64,000 nucleotides of DNA from JBEGHD01 sp049334165 (GCA_049334165.1 JBEGHD010000001.1), one strand, 5' to 3'. Shown: positions 43,313 to 52,693, counted from the first letter of the stretch. Notes: generated by a model not told the origin, from the sequence alone. Made by a program: numbers and translations.

Positions 43313-44815
43313 TTAATCTTTGAGTATGATCCTGAAGGTGGTTCCTTTGCCCACTTCTGATCTCTTAACAAAAATGCGGCCGCTGTGATAATTCTCAACG
43401 ATTCGCTTCACCAGTGAAAGCCCAAGACCCCATCCGCGTTTCTTGGTGGTAAACCCAGGTTCAAAAACGGTCTTTTTCTTTCTGTTTGAAATTCCTTTTC
43501 CGGTGTCGCTCACATCGACAAAAACTTCATCTTCAAGGCGAGAGATATGAATATTAAACTCCCCTTTTCCGCCCATCGCATCAACTGCATTTTTGGTCAA
43601 ATTTTCTATAACCCAACTAAAAAGTGGCTTGTTCAGCTTTGCGAAAATTGGTCGCTCATCAGCCTCGATGGTGAACTTAACCTGACGAGAAAGCCTGTTT
43701 CTCAGGTATTCCATAGATTCTTCAAGCACTTCCACTATGTCAAGCTCCTTCAAATCCGGCTTGGACCCAATCTTAGAAAATCGGTCCGTAATCATCTCCA
43801 ACCGCTCCACATCCTTGTTCAGCTCAATCATGGTAGCTTTATCCACACCTTGCGATTCGAGCATCGACATCCAGGCCATTAGCGAGCTGAGAGGCGTGCC
43901 GAGTTGATGAGCTGTTTCTTTGGCCATTCCCACCCAAACCTGGTTTTGCTCTGCTTTTCTAAAAGTGCTGAAGAGCAAGTACGCTACCAGCAAAAACACT
44001 CCTATCAAAATCAGTTGGATCACCGGGTAGTACTTCAGCTGAGTAAGAATAACGGAGTCTTCGTAAAAGATGTAGTTAACTCCCTGGCCGGGAAGTTCAA
44101 TCTGAATGGGTTGATTCTGTTCGGCCATGCTTCGAATTCGAGCCTGTAGTTTCTCAGGCGTGTCGATAGAGCTCTCTTCTACATTTCCCACCCTAATCAC
44201 TTCAGAGCGACTGCTGTCAGTTAGGATCACAGGAACGCTTGCCGAGTTCATCACGGTTTCAGAAATGAAGGAATTGATGAGATCATTTAACACCACCTGA
44301 AGCTCCTCGAAAATGTAGCTGTCGTTGTAGTAGAGGTACTGCTTATCGGAGGCAATGTCGAACTCAATGATTTGCTCCTTTTCTTCAATCACCGTTTTCA
44401 GCGAATCGATGTACTGCTGATCGTTTTGTTTGTCCTCAGGCAAGTTCTTGTCGAGCATCTTTCTGCCACTCTCATCAAAAATCATCACCGGAATGGTGGT
44501 ATTCGACCATATTAATTCGGTCACAAAAGTAAGGTCGCTCGCGTCTTTCGGGTTGTCGAGAATTTTGTAAGCTCTTCTCAGGATTTCAGCTTTCTTCCGC
44601 TCTTCATCACGCAGTTCGTCAAAAAGCTCCTGGGTAAACTTCACAAGCTTTGCCCTTCGCTGAATCGCCTCCGACCAGAGTTCTACTTTCTGCCGCTCTT
44701 CATTCTTAATCTTGTCAGCGATGAAGTTAGAGTACCACAAAGTGATTCCCACGATCACAGCAGCGACAATGAGGAGCGCGAGTTTCCAGCGTTGTTTATT
44801 GGAGTAAAGATTCAT
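43313..44815 (-). CDS. Membrane sensor histidine kinase (orphan)
   Basis: A sensor kinase of 500 residues from ATG 44815 (MNLYSNKQRWKLALLIVAAV). Two transmembrane helices (about 11-30 and 266-285) enclose a periplasmic sensor region of about 230 residues. The kinase core is intact: H-box His in AKETAHQLGTPLSSLMAWMS, N-box in VIENLTKNAVDAMGGKG, G1 in VDVSDTGKGIS, F-box in VFEPGFTTKKRG and G2 in GWGLGLSLVKRIVENY. There is no response regulator next to it, so the partner is elsewhere or fused. The family is that of HisKA-type kinases with a Bacteroidota-style sensor. Lies between a lipoprotein gene and the secreted protein gene. Confidence 0.93.
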   Translation of the reverse strand: MNLYSNKQRWKLALLIVAAVIVGITLWYSNFIADKIKNEERQKVELWSEAIQRRAKLVKFTQELFDELRDEERKKAEILRRAYKILDNPKDASDLTFVTELIWSNTTIPVMIFDESGRKMLDKNLPEDKQNDQQYIDSLKTVIEEKEQIIEFDIASDKQYLYYNDSYIFEELQVVLNDLINSFISETVMNSASVPVILTDSSRSEVIRVGNVEESSIDTPEKLQARIRSMAEQNQPIQIELPGQGVNYIFYEDSVILTQLKYYPVIQLILIGVFLLVAYLLFSTFRKAEQNQVWVGMAKETAHQLGTPLSSLMAWMSMLESQGVDKATMIELNKDVERLEMITDRFSKIGSKPDLKELDIVEVLEESMEYLRNRLSRQVKFTIEADERPIFAKLNKPLFSWVIENLTKNAVDAMGGKGEFNIHISRLEDEVFVDVSDTGKGISNRKKKTVFEPGFTTKKRGWGLGLSLVKRIVENYHSGRIFVKRSEVGKGTTFRIILKD

Positions 44816-44907
44816 GCGATAAGAATACGGTCGAAATATAGCCAAATGCTAACGGAATGCTCGACAGTTTATTTGGATTTCGAAAAGAATGGTCGGTCTT
44901 TCTATTT

Positions 44908-45747
44908 CTAATACACTTCCCACAAAAAACCTAAATACTGGCTGTTGAAAGACAACTTTCCAAGCGGTGGTCGAGGCTGGTTTTCACCTTTTTCCATTTT
45001 TATGTCCAGTTCATTTGTGTAGATAGTGTTACCGCCTACATGAGCTCCGCGAGTGTCGATCAAAAGTTCTTTGGGATAGCAATTTTCAGCCGCAAAAATC
45101 AAACTGTAAGTGCCAAGTGTAGAGTCCATTATTGTTGCTTCCATTTCTGCGAAGTGCAGCGTATCGGAGAAGTTGTCGTACTGCCGAATCAAATCCCACC
45201 CAGACTCCAGCTCGATTTCTGGCTTGATGTTGATAATGTATTCAATTTTCACTCCGGACAAGGAGCGATCCTTGAGAATCAGGCTATCCACAGTTTCTTC
45301 TCGCCCGAAGCTGTAGATCGTCAGGTTTTTTCTTTCGTCTACAAGCAAGCTTCCCGAAAATCTGTCGCCTTCCACCTTATAGGCCTTCAGTCCAGTGGGC
45401 TCGTGCTTAAAGGAGCGACCAATTTGCCGCGTGTTGATTCCAAATGAACTCAGCACCTCTTCAGGAAAGCTTACGTATTTGCTCTCTTCTCTTTCACCGT
45501 AAAGCAGGATGTGACCCGATCGCGTTGCCTGCTCAAAATCGGAGGTCAACATCGTTTCCTTTACCAAGGTTTTATTTGGACCGTATTCAACCTCTACTTC
45601 AGGCGGATATGGAAAATAGGACTTGAAGAAACCCGATTCTGTTTCAAAAAATCCTTCGTTGGGATACTTCTCTTCCTCTTGAGGAGAGCAAGTCACCAAC
45701 GCCAAAGACAATAGAACTAGACCTGGTAATAAAATCTTGTGGCTCAT
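44908..45747 (-). CDS. Lipoprotein of unknown function
   Basis: About 279 residues from ATG 45747 (MSHKILLPGLVLLSLALVTC). The signal sequence ends in a lipobox, LALVTC with the Cys near residue 20, followed by SPQEEEKYP, so the mature protein is an envelope lipoprotein. The rest is beta-strand rich (SDFEQATRSGHILLYGERE, HVGGNTIYTNELDIKMEKG) with no known motif. It starts 21 bases after cydB on the same strand and probably belongs to that transcript, but any tie to the oxidase is only positional. Confidence 0.85.
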   Translation of the reverse strand: MSHKILLPGLVLLSLALVTCSPQEEEKYPNEGFFETESGFFKSYFPYPPEVEVEYGPNKTLVKETMLTSDFEQATRSGHILLYGEREESKYVSFPEEVLSSFGINTRQIGRSFKHEPTGLKAYKVEGDRFSGSLLVDERKNLTIYSFGREETVDSLILKDRSLSGVKIEYIINIKPEIELESGWDLIRQYDNFSDTLHFAEMEATIMDSTLGTYSLIFAAENCYPKELLIDTRGAHVGGNTIYTNELDIKMEKGENQPRPPLGKLSFNSQYLGFLWEVY

Positions 45748-45768
45748 GTTCGTCAAAGGTTCAAATTT

Positions 45769-46815
45769 TCAGTAGCTGGTTTCATCGAGCTTCACCTTGC
45801 CCCAGAAAGTTTTGTAAACAAAGAAGGTATAAAAAGCCACAAGCGGAAACCCAATAGCCACCATGGTAAGCATTATTCCAAGCGACTTTTGCGAAGCCGA
45901 AGAGTTGTAAACCGTCAAACTGTTTTCCACATTTTCCGGAGAAAGAAGAATTGTTGGATAAAGCTCAAAAGCCACCAGTGCAAGTGAGAAGCACGTGGCG
46001 AGAGTAGAGAACAAAAAGCCCATTTGATACTTCCTTTTGTTCAGCAGCCTCGGGATGTTGGCAATACTCAAAAACGCGAGCAAGGGCAAAATGAAAAATA
46101 CAGGTGAACTCGCCACCTTGTCGGAAAGGTGCGGGAAATAAATCAGCGCGTAGAGCGTGCTGATGGCAAACAAAACGATGAAAGCAATCATGGCTCGATT
46201 GACGAGCTTCGTGATTTTCACGAATAGCCGGCCTTCAGTTTTCATGGTGAGGTAGATGCCGCCATGCGTGGCAAAAAGTGCTACTGCCGTGAGTCCAATC
46301 AGAATGGCAAAAGGATTGAGTGCCTCAAAAAGTGAGATGTGGACCTGCCCGGTTGGATCCATTTCGAAGCCCTGCAACACATTGCCTACAACCACTCCAA
46401 GCAGAAAAGCGAGCATGGTGCTGGACACGAAGTAGCAAACATCCCACATATTTCTCCACCACTTCATTTCCTCTTTGCTCCTAAATTCTATAGAGATCGC
46501 CCTAAAAATGAGGAAGATTAAAAACAGCATGAATGGCAAGTACATGGCCGAAAACAGCGAAGCGTAGACTTTTGGAAAACCTGCAAAGAGCGCTCCTCCT
46601 CCAATCACGAGCCAAACCTCGTTGCCATCCCAAACCGGTCCAACGGCATTCAAGGCGATTCTTCTGCTTTTGTCTTTTTTCAAAAATAAATGCCAAAACC
46701 CTGCTCCCAGGTCAAATCCATCAAGCACTGCGTAGCCGGAGAACAGTCCACCGACCACCAAAAACCAAAGTGTGGGATAATCAATGCCGAATATCGTTTC
46801 CATTTCTCCTTGCAT
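45769..46815 (-). CDS. cydB: Cytochrome bd oxidase subunit II
   Basis: Membrane subunit of the bd-type quinol oxidase, which reduces oxygen with high affinity and without proton pumping. 348 residues with about eight helices (WFLVVGGLFSGYAVLDGFDL at the start; LFALFAISTLYALIYFPHL-like central helices). Signature GYAVLDGFDLGAGFWHLFLK and WDGNEVWLVIGGGALFAGFP are in the N-terminal part. The start is ATG 46815, or ATG 46803 (METIFGIDYP) four codons later, which is preceded by AAGGAG. It lies 1 base after cydA, so they are co-transcribed. Confidence 0.96.
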   Translation of the reverse strand: MQGEMETIFGIDYPTLWFLVVGGLFSGYAVLDGFDLGAGFWHLFLKKDKSRRIALNAVGPVWDGNEVWLVIGGGALFAGFPKVYASLFSAMYLPFMLFLIFLIFRAISIEFRSKEEMKWWRNMWDVCYFVSSTMLAFLLGVVVGNVLQGFEMDPTGQVHISLFEALNPFAILIGLTAVALFATHGGIYLTMKTEGRLFVKITKLVNRAMIAFIVLFAISTLYALIYFPHLSDKVASSPVFFILPLLAFLSIANIPRLLNKRKYQMGFLFSTLATCFSLALVAFELYPTILLSPENVENSLTVYNSSASQKSLGIMLTMVAIGFPLVAFYTFFVYKTFWGKVKLDETSY

Positions 46816-46816
46816 T

Positions 46817-48193
46817 TTATGTCAGTGCTTTGGTGTAGTCCTCTGTTTTGCTGCGCTGATCAATCATCTCTCCTTCGTCAGGTCCATGTTTTATTTTTTT
46901 GTTGAGCATGTATAAAAACAACACGAGCAACAGAGCATAAACAATAGAGAAAAGAATCAATGAAGTCATAATCTGACTCGAGGTAACGGCCGAAGAAAGC
47001 GCATCGGATGTCCGCAACAAACCATAAACCACCCAGGGCTGCCGGCCCATTTCGGCAGCAAACCACCCCACCTGATTGGCAATTTGCGGAAGAAAGACTG
47101 CCCACACCAACACCCAGAGAAACCAGCGTTTGTCAAACAGTTTTTTACGCCACAGCAGATAAGCTCCATACAGAGAAATCGCAATCAGAGCCATGCCGAT
47201 TGCTATCATCAGGTGATAAAATTGGAAAATTGCATTTACAGCTCCGGGTCTTTCATCTTCGGGAAATTCGTTGAGTCCGGTCACAGGTGTTTCAAAATCC
47301 TGATGAAGCAGAAAGCTCAATCCTCCGGGAACAGCGAGTCCTGTGACCTCCTGATTTTCTTTGTCTACCCAGCCAAAAAGGTAAAGATCAGCAGCTGTGG
47401 CTGTGGTGTCGTAGTGTCCCTCAAAAGCCGCGAGCTTTGCGGGTTGGTTTTTGGCAACACCTTCTGCAGAAATGTGGCCAACAAAAAGCTGCGCCAATGA
47501 ACAAACAACCGCCCCAATGAGCGCGATGCGAATGGCTTTCTTTGAAATTACTTCAAAACGGCCCTTGAGCAAGTAGTAGGCATGCACACTCAACACCAAA
47601 AAGATTCCCGCCAGAAACGCTCCGATCCAAACATGCGTTAGCCGCTCTACAGAAGATGGATTAAAAACCATGGCCCAAAAATCTGTGATCTCGGCTCGGG
47701 CATCCATTCCAGTACCTACGATGTGATATCCCGCAGGGGTTTGCTGCCAGCTGTTTGCCACCACAATCCAGATGGCTGAAAACAAGCTCCCTAAAAATAC
47801 CCCAACTGTGGCAATGAGGTGCACCGCTGGCGAAACGCGATTCCAGCCGAACAGCAACACGCCCAAAAAGCCACTTTCAAGAGCAAAAGCAAAAATTCCT
47901 TCTGCTGCCAGAGCACTTCCAAAAATGTCACCCACGTAGCGGGAGTAAGTCGCCCAATTGGTTCCAAACTCAAACTCCATCACAATTCCGGTAGCCACGC
48001 CAATTCCAAATGTCAGCGCAAAAATTTTGGTCCAAAACCGGGCTAGTGCATGATACTGCTTGTCTTTTGTGGCCAGGTATTTCCCTTCGAAAAAAACCAT
48101 CAGCAAACCCAGGCCAATACTCAGCGGAGGATAGATATAATGGAATGCAATTGTGAAGGCAAACTGGATCCGGGCTAATATTTCGACATCCAT
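46817..48193 (-). CDS. cydA: Cytochrome bd oxidase subunit I
   Basis: Haem-carrying subunit of the bd oxidase. 458 residues from ATG 48193 (MDVEILARIQFAFTIAFHYI); a frame upstream exists but the family start is here. The N-terminal haem ligand is His18 in FAFTIAFHYIYPP, GRQPW (EMGRQPWVVYGLL) gives the quinol and haem region, and the helix with VGHISAEGVAKNQPAKLAAF carries further haem ligands. The Q-loop is short, as in the smaller form of CydA (E. coli is over 500 residues). No CydX-like small gene is visible downstream. Confidence 0.96.
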   Translation of the reverse strand: MDVEILARIQFAFTIAFHYIYPPLSIGLGLLMVFFEGKYLATKDKQYHALARFWTKIFALTFGIGVATGIVMEFEFGTNWATYSRYVGDIFGSALAAEGIFAFALESGFLGVLLFGWNRVSPAVHLIATVGVFLGSLFSAIWIVVANSWQQTPAGYHIVGTGMDARAEITDFWAMVFNPSSVERLTHVWIGAFLAGIFLVLSVHAYYLLKGRFEVISKKAIRIALIGAVVCSLAQLFVGHISAEGVAKNQPAKLAAFEGHYDTTATAADLYLFGWVDKENQEVTGLAVPGGLSFLLHQDFETPVTGLNEFPEDERPGAVNAIFQFYHLMIAIGMALIAISLYGAYLLWRKKLFDKRWFLWVLVWAVFLPQIANQVGWFAAEMGRQPWVVYGLLRTSDALSSAVTSSQIMTSLILFSIVYALLLVLFLYMLNKKIKHGPDEGEMIDQRSKTEDYTKALT

Positions 48194-48315
48194 AAGTAGG
48201 TGTATTAGAAAATCACTCAAATTTACGAGCCGTAGATTCTGGGGCAAGTTTTCGAGGCTCTTTTTGAGAAAAAATCACTGACTCTGGAAAAGAGTAATTG
48301 GAAAAGTCTGGGCAT

Positions 48316-48346
48316 AAAAAAAGAGGAAGCTTTCACTTCCTCTTTC
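48316..48346 (-). terminator. Terminator after tRNA-Gln
   Basis: In the reverse direction GAGGAAG-TGAAAG-CTTCCTC forms a hairpin followed by TTTTTTTATG. It lies just after the tRNA-Gln end on the - strand and before cydA. Confidence 0.85.
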
Positions 48347-48349
48347 CTG

Positions 48350-48423
48350 CTGTCCCACTAGGACTCGAACCTAGACTCTTCTGGACCAAAACCAGACGTG
48401 TTAACCAGTTACACCATGGGACA
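48350..48423 (-). tRNA. tRNA-Gln (anticodon TTG)
   Basis: 74 bases on the - strand: acceptor TGTCCCA/TGGGACA, D-arm with GTTAACACG, anticodon stem TCTGG/CCAGA with loop TTTTGGT (TTG), T-arm CTAGG-TTCGAGT-CCTAG, discriminator G. CCA is not encoded. A terminator follows in the direction of transcription. Confidence 0.97.
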
Positions 48424-48527
48424 ATCGTCCTTCGCTTCCGCGAATTAGGACGGCAAAAATAAAAAACTTTTTTCATTCGCCTAACACCCTCCAGAAAATT
48501 TATTGGCCCCATTTTCTTTCTCTGCAA

Positions 48528-50012
48528 ATGGCTAATTTTACCTCCTCACAAAGAAAAGCGCAAGACGGCATGGAAAAACTGGCAAATTACATCGGTGGAA
48601 AATTGTTGGCTCCTCTATCGGGAGAATATCTCGACAACGTTGAACCAGCTACAGGTAAAGTCTATTCCCTAATTCCTGATTCTACTGAAAAAGACATCGA
48701 AAGCGCTGTGAAGGCTGCCGAAGAAGCTTTTCCAAAATGGTCTAACACGCCCTACACCGAGCGCTCAAAAATCCTTAGCCATCTGGCAGATTTAATCGGC
48801 CAAAACTTGGACAAGCTCGCTGCGGCCGAGTCGAAAGACAATGGCAAGCCAGTTTCCCTTGCCACAGCCGTAGACATTCCCAGAGCTGAAAGCAACATTC
48901 GCTTTTTCGCGTCTGCCATCAATCACTTCCACAGCGAGGCGCACATCATGGAAAACCGCGCGGTGAACTACACCAACCGAAAGCCAATCGGAGTAGTCGG
49001 CTGCATTTCTCCGTGGAACCTGCCTCTTTACCTGTTCACCTGGAAAATTGCTCCAGCTCTGGCTGCCGGCAACTGCGTGGTAGCCAAGCCATCGGAAGTA
49101 ACGCCCTACACCGCATTTCTACTCAGTGAACTTTGCATAGAAGCCGGATTGCCAGCAGGTGTGATCAACATCGTGCACGGTCTCGGGCCAAAAGCCGGAG
49201 ATGCCATCATTAAGCACAAAAAGATCAAAGCCATTTCTTTTACCGGAGGCACCAAAACCGGTGAGTACATCGCCCGCACTGCAGCACCGATGTTTAAGAA
49301 ACTTTCGCTCGAGCTGGGAGGTAAAAACCCGAATCTGATTTTTGCCGATTGCAATTTTGACAAAATGCTCTCAACGACCATAAAATCCTCTTTTGCCAAC
49401 CAGGGACAGATTTGCCTTTGCGGTTCGCGAATTCTCATTGAGAGGTCGATCTACGACAAATTCAGAGATGCTTTTGTAGAAAAAGTGAAACGGATGAAAG
49501 TCGGTAACCCCGCTGATCCCAAAACAAAAATGGGAGCCGTAGTTTCCGAAGACCACATGAATAAAGTGCTCAGCTACATCGAGCTAGCTAAGGAAGAAGG
49601 CGGTAAAGTTTTGGCCGGTGGAAACAGAGTGAAAATGGATGGTGAACTCAGTGGAGGCTACTACATCGAGCCAACCGTGATAGAAGGACTAGACCATACC
49701 TGCCGCACGAATCAGGAAGAGATCTTCGGCCCGGTGGTTACGCTCATGCCTTTCGACTCAGACGAAGAAGCTGTTGAAAAAGCAAACAGCACGCAATATG
49801 GACTGGCAGCTACTGTTTGGACTCAAAATCTCGATCGAGCTCACAAGCTTTCAGCACAGCTAGAGTCTGGAATCGTTTGGGTAAACTGCTGGCTCCTGCG
49901 CGATTTACGCACACCATTTGGAGGAGTCAAAAATTCTGGGGTAGGAAGAGAAGGAGGATTCGAGGCACTCAAGTTCTTTACTGAACCTCAAAACGTTTGC
50001 ATCGAACTTTAA
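48528..50012 (+). CDS. Aldehyde dehydrogenase, aminomuconate semialdehyde dehydrogenase-like
   Basis: A 494-residue NAD-dependent aldehyde dehydrogenase. Catalytic Cys296 is in NQGQICLCGSRILIE, and the general-base Glu in KLSLELGGKNPNLIF; NAD-binding motif VAKPSEVTPYTAFLLSEL and SFTGGTKTGEYIARTAAPM follow the family. The CLCGSR active-site stretch and overall style are close to the 2-aminomuconic 6-semialdehyde/2-hydroxymuconic semialdehyde branch, which acts in kynurenine or aromatic breakdown. No other gene of such a pathway is nearby, so the substrate remains open. Start ATG 48528; the next in-frame ATG, at 48570, is an alternative. Confidence 0.93.
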   Translation: MANFTSSQRKAQDGMEKLANYIGGKLLAPLSGEYLDNVEPATGKVYSLIPDSTEKDIESAVKAAEEAFPKWSNTPYTERSKILSHLADLIGQNLDKLAAAESKDNGKPVSLATAVDIPRAESNIRFFASAINHFHSEAHIMENRAVNYTNRKPIGVVGCISPWNLPLYLFTWKIAPALAAGNCVVAKPSEVTPYTAFLLSELCIEAGLPAGVINIVHGLGPKAGDAIIKHKKIKAISFTGGTKTGEYIARTAAPMFKKLSLELGGKNPNLIFADCNFDKMLSTTIKSSFANQGQICLCGSRILIERSIYDKFRDAFVEKVKRMKVGNPADPKTKMGAVVSEDHMNKVLSYIELAKEEGGKVLAGGNRVKMDGELSGGYYIEPTVIEGLDHTCRTNQEEIFGPVVTLMPFDSDEEAVEKANSTQYGLAATVWTQNLDRAHKLSAQLESGIVWVNCWLLRDLRTPFGGVKNSGVGREGGFEALKFFTEPQNVCIEL

Positions 50013-50122
50013 TCGTTCGATTCAATTCTCGACTCTATCCTGTTTTGCTTTTTAAATCCGTTGGTGAAAAACCAGCCGAACTGCCGGTTAAACCACTCTT
50101 CGAGTTTGGTAATCCATTTCAT
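50009..50122 (-). CDS. 37-residue micro-protein of unknown function
   Basis: On the - strand, ATG 50120-50122 opens MKWITKLEEWFNRQFGWFFT and ends with TAA at 50009-50011, overlapping the aldehyde dehydrogenase stop. The composition (amphipathic aromatic helix followed by a basic, polar tail KKQNRIESRIES) is not random, and small proteins with 'W-F-N-R-(Q/K)-F-G-W-F-F-T-N-G' are, as I recall, encoded in other Flavobacteria. Function unknown; perhaps a small membrane-surface protein. Too short to be certain without a database comparison. Confidence 0.5.
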   Translation of the reverse strand: MKWITKLEEWFNRQFGWFFTNGFKKQNRIESRIESND

Positions 50123-50351
50123 CTTACTATAGTTCAATTAGGTTATCTGTTAAGATAATGCATTTTCATCGATAAAAATTGCCTTTTCACCGAAGATTTG
50201 TGCTAAAAAGTGTAAAATGCGTGATTCCGGGCATGAATGGCTTTTATCTAAAATCACTGACCACCAACATTTTTATGTTCAAAAAAACACCTCAGTGCTT
50301 AAATGTGACTGGCGAAAGCCACCATTTTTGTGTAACTTAAAAAGCAAAGTC

Positions 50352-51344
50352 ATGAAGAGAACAATTTTGATGTGTGTTTTGGTAGCCGGATTTCTTTCGG
50401 CCTGTGTACCAAGCAGAAAGTTTCAGGAAGTCCAGACTGAAAACAACCAGTTGAAAGCTGCAAACGACCAACTGAGAAGCGAAAATGAATCAATCGAAAG
50501 CAGATTGAGTGAATTGGAATCACAGAATGAAACGTTGAGAGAGGAAATTGCCGCATTGAAGAATGACACAACAGTGCTCGGGACTTCTCTGCGCCACATG
50601 AGAAATCAGTACGACAAGATCAATGATTTAAACGAAATACTCTCCGAAAAAAGTGACAAGCTACTCCAGGAGTCAGCCGCAGAAAATCGTCAGCTTCTTT
50701 CTGAGCTGCAACAAACACAGGTGGAACTGCAGAGAAAAGAGGACAGACTCAATCAGTTGGAATCTGAACTGAACGCAAAAGAGGCAAACCTGAACGAATT
50801 GAGCACAGAGCTGAAGAGACGTGAACAACGTGTAAACGAACTTGAAAGCCTTATTGCCAGAAAAGACTCTGCAGTGGCTGCACTTGAACAAAAGATTTCT
50901 AAAGCACTTCTCGGCTTCAAAGACAAAGGTCTTACTGTGGAGCAGAAAAACGGAAAAGTTTACGTGAGTCTTGAAGCAAAACTACTTTTCCCATCAGGAA
51001 GCACTGCCATCGATCAGGAGGGTAAGCAAGCTCTGATTGACCTTGCTAAAGCAATCGAAAGCACTGAAGACCTGGAGATCATTGTTGAAGGTCACACAGA
51101 CACCGACAAAATCAGATCTAGCTCTATCCCTCGTGACAACTGGGAGCTGAGTGTGCTTCGTGCTACGAGTGTTGTAAAAATCATGATGGAAAACAGCGAC
51201 ATCGATCCGAAGATTCTCACTGCCGCAGGGAAGAGCGAGTACGTCCCTGTAGATCCTTCAGACAAAGCTAAAAACAGAAGAATTGAAATCATTCTTTCAC
51301 CTAACCTCAACGAACTGTTCGAGATCATCGGTGAGAAGCCATAG
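50352..51344 (+). CDS. OmpA-family peptidoglycan-binding lipoprotein
   Basis: Outer-membrane lipoprotein tied to the cell wall. From ATG 50352 the protein is 330 residues: signal with lipobox FLSACVPSR (Cys near residue 17), a coiled coil of about 165 residues (NNQLKAANDQLRSENESIES, ELQRKEDRLNQLESELNAKE), then an OmpA C-terminal domain (about 210-320) with LLFPSGSTAIDQEGKQALID and IIVEGHTDTDKIRSS, NWELSVLRATSVVKIM, and the Arg of KAKNRRIEIILSP that binds diaminopimelate. A longer frame upstream (50217) lacks a signal peptide and is not used. Terminator downstream. Confidence 0.94.
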   Translation: MKRTILMCVLVAGFLSACVPSRKFQEVQTENNQLKAANDQLRSENESIESRLSELESQNETLREEIAALKNDTTVLGTSLRHMRNQYDKINDLNEILSEKSDKLLQESAAENRQLLSELQQTQVELQRKEDRLNQLESELNAKEANLNELSTELKRREQRVNELESLIARKDSAVAALEQKISKALLGFKDKGLTVEQKNGKVYVSLEAKLLFPSGSTAIDQEGKQALIDLAKAIESTEDLEIIVEGHTDTDKIRSSSIPRDNWELSVLRATSVVKIMMENSDIDPKILTAAGKSEYVPVDPSDKAKNRRIEIILSPNLNELFEIIGEKP

Positions 51345-51375
51345 GGCTTTATTTTTGAGCATTTGAATTCACAAT

Positions 51376-51427
51376 AAAGCCGACTGTCATGCTGAACTTG
51401 ATTCAGTATCTAGTCGGCTTTTTTTAT
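51376..51427 (+). terminator. Terminator after the OmpA-like gene, with a repeat-like loop
   Basis: AAAGCCGACT pairs with AGTCGGCTTT, followed by T5. The long loop reads GTCATGCTGAACTTGATTCA, which is close to a short sequence that occurs many times between genes in Bacteroidota. The loop itself has dyad symmetry (CTGAA/TTCAG). Confidence 0.8.
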
Positions 51428-51621
51428 GCTTCTTTCAGGGGTAAAATCACTGGAACTTTTATTCAGCTTTGATGCTCTTTTTGAGAAACTCAATAGATCC
51501 AATGGATGCATATCTGGGCATTCTCGAGTAATAATAAAGTGAAGTCACTTCCTAGAGCTCATTCACGCAAATTTAGCTGAACCAAACTTACTGCGCCATT
51601 TAAAACAAGCTGATTTCACAG

Positions 51622-51666
51622 CAAAAAGAAACCCCTACCGCATTCTTTGCAAACGCAGCAGGGGTT
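51622..51666 (-). terminator. Terminator after the first cysteine-repeat lipoprotein gene
   Basis: In the reverse direction AACCCCT pairs with AGGGGTT (51630-51636 with 51660-51666) with a partially paired interior, followed by TTTCTTTTTGC. It lies 35 bases after the stop at 51701. Confidence 0.75.
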
Positions 51667-51700
51667 GAATCATTAACCGTAAAAAATATTCTTGAGTCTC

Positions 51701-52693
51701 TTATGGTGGAGTTAGTGGCATGAAGAATTCTCCGTTCGAAACTGTGATCTCAGGTGGATTTACTCCTCCAGACATTTCGATAAGCAACGAAGAGGTGAAA
51801 GTTCCTTTGATGTAGCCCGGAGGTTCCACACTGATCTCAGTAATAGTGAGCACACCGGCCTGAGGAGATTCAGGTTCTACACCTGCCGATGAGAATGGAT
51901 CAGCGCCACCACCTGGAGGCACCAACAACATAAGGTCACCTTCAGGAGCGAACTCAGTATTGAAAGTTATTTCGACTCCTTCTGAACTGGCCCAACCAAC
52001 CAGAGGTTGATTAAACGAAATATTCAAGGTGTAATCGTCAAGCGTAATTCCCTGCAATACCATATTTCCATCGAGCTGTGCCGTGAAAGTTGGACACTCG
52101 TAAGCTTGTCCATCAATTGAGAAGTTGAAGTAATATTCGCAAGGCTCACAAGCTGATCCACCGCAATCTACTCCAAACTCATCTCCGTCTTGCTCACCGT
52201 TGGTGCAGTCTCCTGCAGTTTCAGGGCAATCTTCACACTCTGGTCCACCGCAATCAATCCCTGTTTCCTGACCATTTAGAATTTCATCTTCGCAGCTCGG
52301 GCAAGGATCGCATTCACCACCACAATCAATGTCTTCTTCGTTACCGTTGAGAAGTCCATCGTTACAGAGCTCTGCACAGGGAACGCAGCTTCCACCGCAG
52401 TCAATTCCTGTTTCTCCGAGGTCTGCATCAAGCTGTCCGTTATTGCAAGGTTCACATGGAGGGCAATCTTCGCCACCACAATCAACCCAAACTTCGTTTT
52501 CATCGAGCACACCGTTTGTACAAGGATCACATTCGTCACAAACTCCACCGCAATCGATCTGAACTTCATCCTGATTCAACTCTCCATCAAAACAGCTAGC
52601 TGGAATTTCGTTATCCGGATTGAGGCACCCGGTGATTATGAAGGATCCCAAAAAGAGATAGAGGAACCCGAAAATTAAATACGCTTTTTTCAT
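51701..52693 (-). CDS. Lipoprotein with six Cys-rich 'DCGG' repeats (paralogue 1)
   Basis: A 330-residue envelope protein. Signal and lipobox: FLYLFLGSFIITGC, Cys near residue 23. Six repeats of about 24 residues follow, each N-G-x-L-(D/N)-x-x-E-x-x-(I/V)-D-C-G-G-x-C-x-x-C (for example CTNGVLDENEVWVDCGGEDC, CNDGLLNGNEEDIDCGGECD). Each repeat has four Cys and an Asp/Asn/Glu pattern that looks like a small calcium-binding, disulphide-locked turn. The C-terminal 140 residues are a beta-sandwich-like domain (YFNFSIDGQAYECPTFTAQL). A tandem paralogue lies just upstream on the strand. No function is known. Confidence 0.88.
   Translation of the reverse strand: MKKAYLIFGFLYLFLGSFIITGCLNPDNEIPASCFDGELNQDEVQIDCGGVCDECDPCTNGVLDENEVWVDCGGEDCPPCEPCNNGQLDADLGETGIDCGGSCVPCAELCNDGLLNGNEEDIDCGGECDPCPSCEDEILNGQETGIDCGGPECEDCPETAGDCTNGEQDGDEFGVDCGGSACEPCEYYFNFSIDGQAYECPTFTAQLDGNMVLQGITLDDYTLNISFNQPLVGWASSEGVEITFNTEFAPEGDLMLLVPPGGGADPFSSAGVEPESPQAGVLTITEISVEPPGYIKGTFTSSLLIEMSGGVNPPEITVSNGEFFMPLTPP

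Noticed and set aside
50217..50351. Upstream extension of the OmpA-like protein
   Set aside because: The extended N-terminus has no signal peptide, while ATG 50352 gives a perfect lipoprotein signal.
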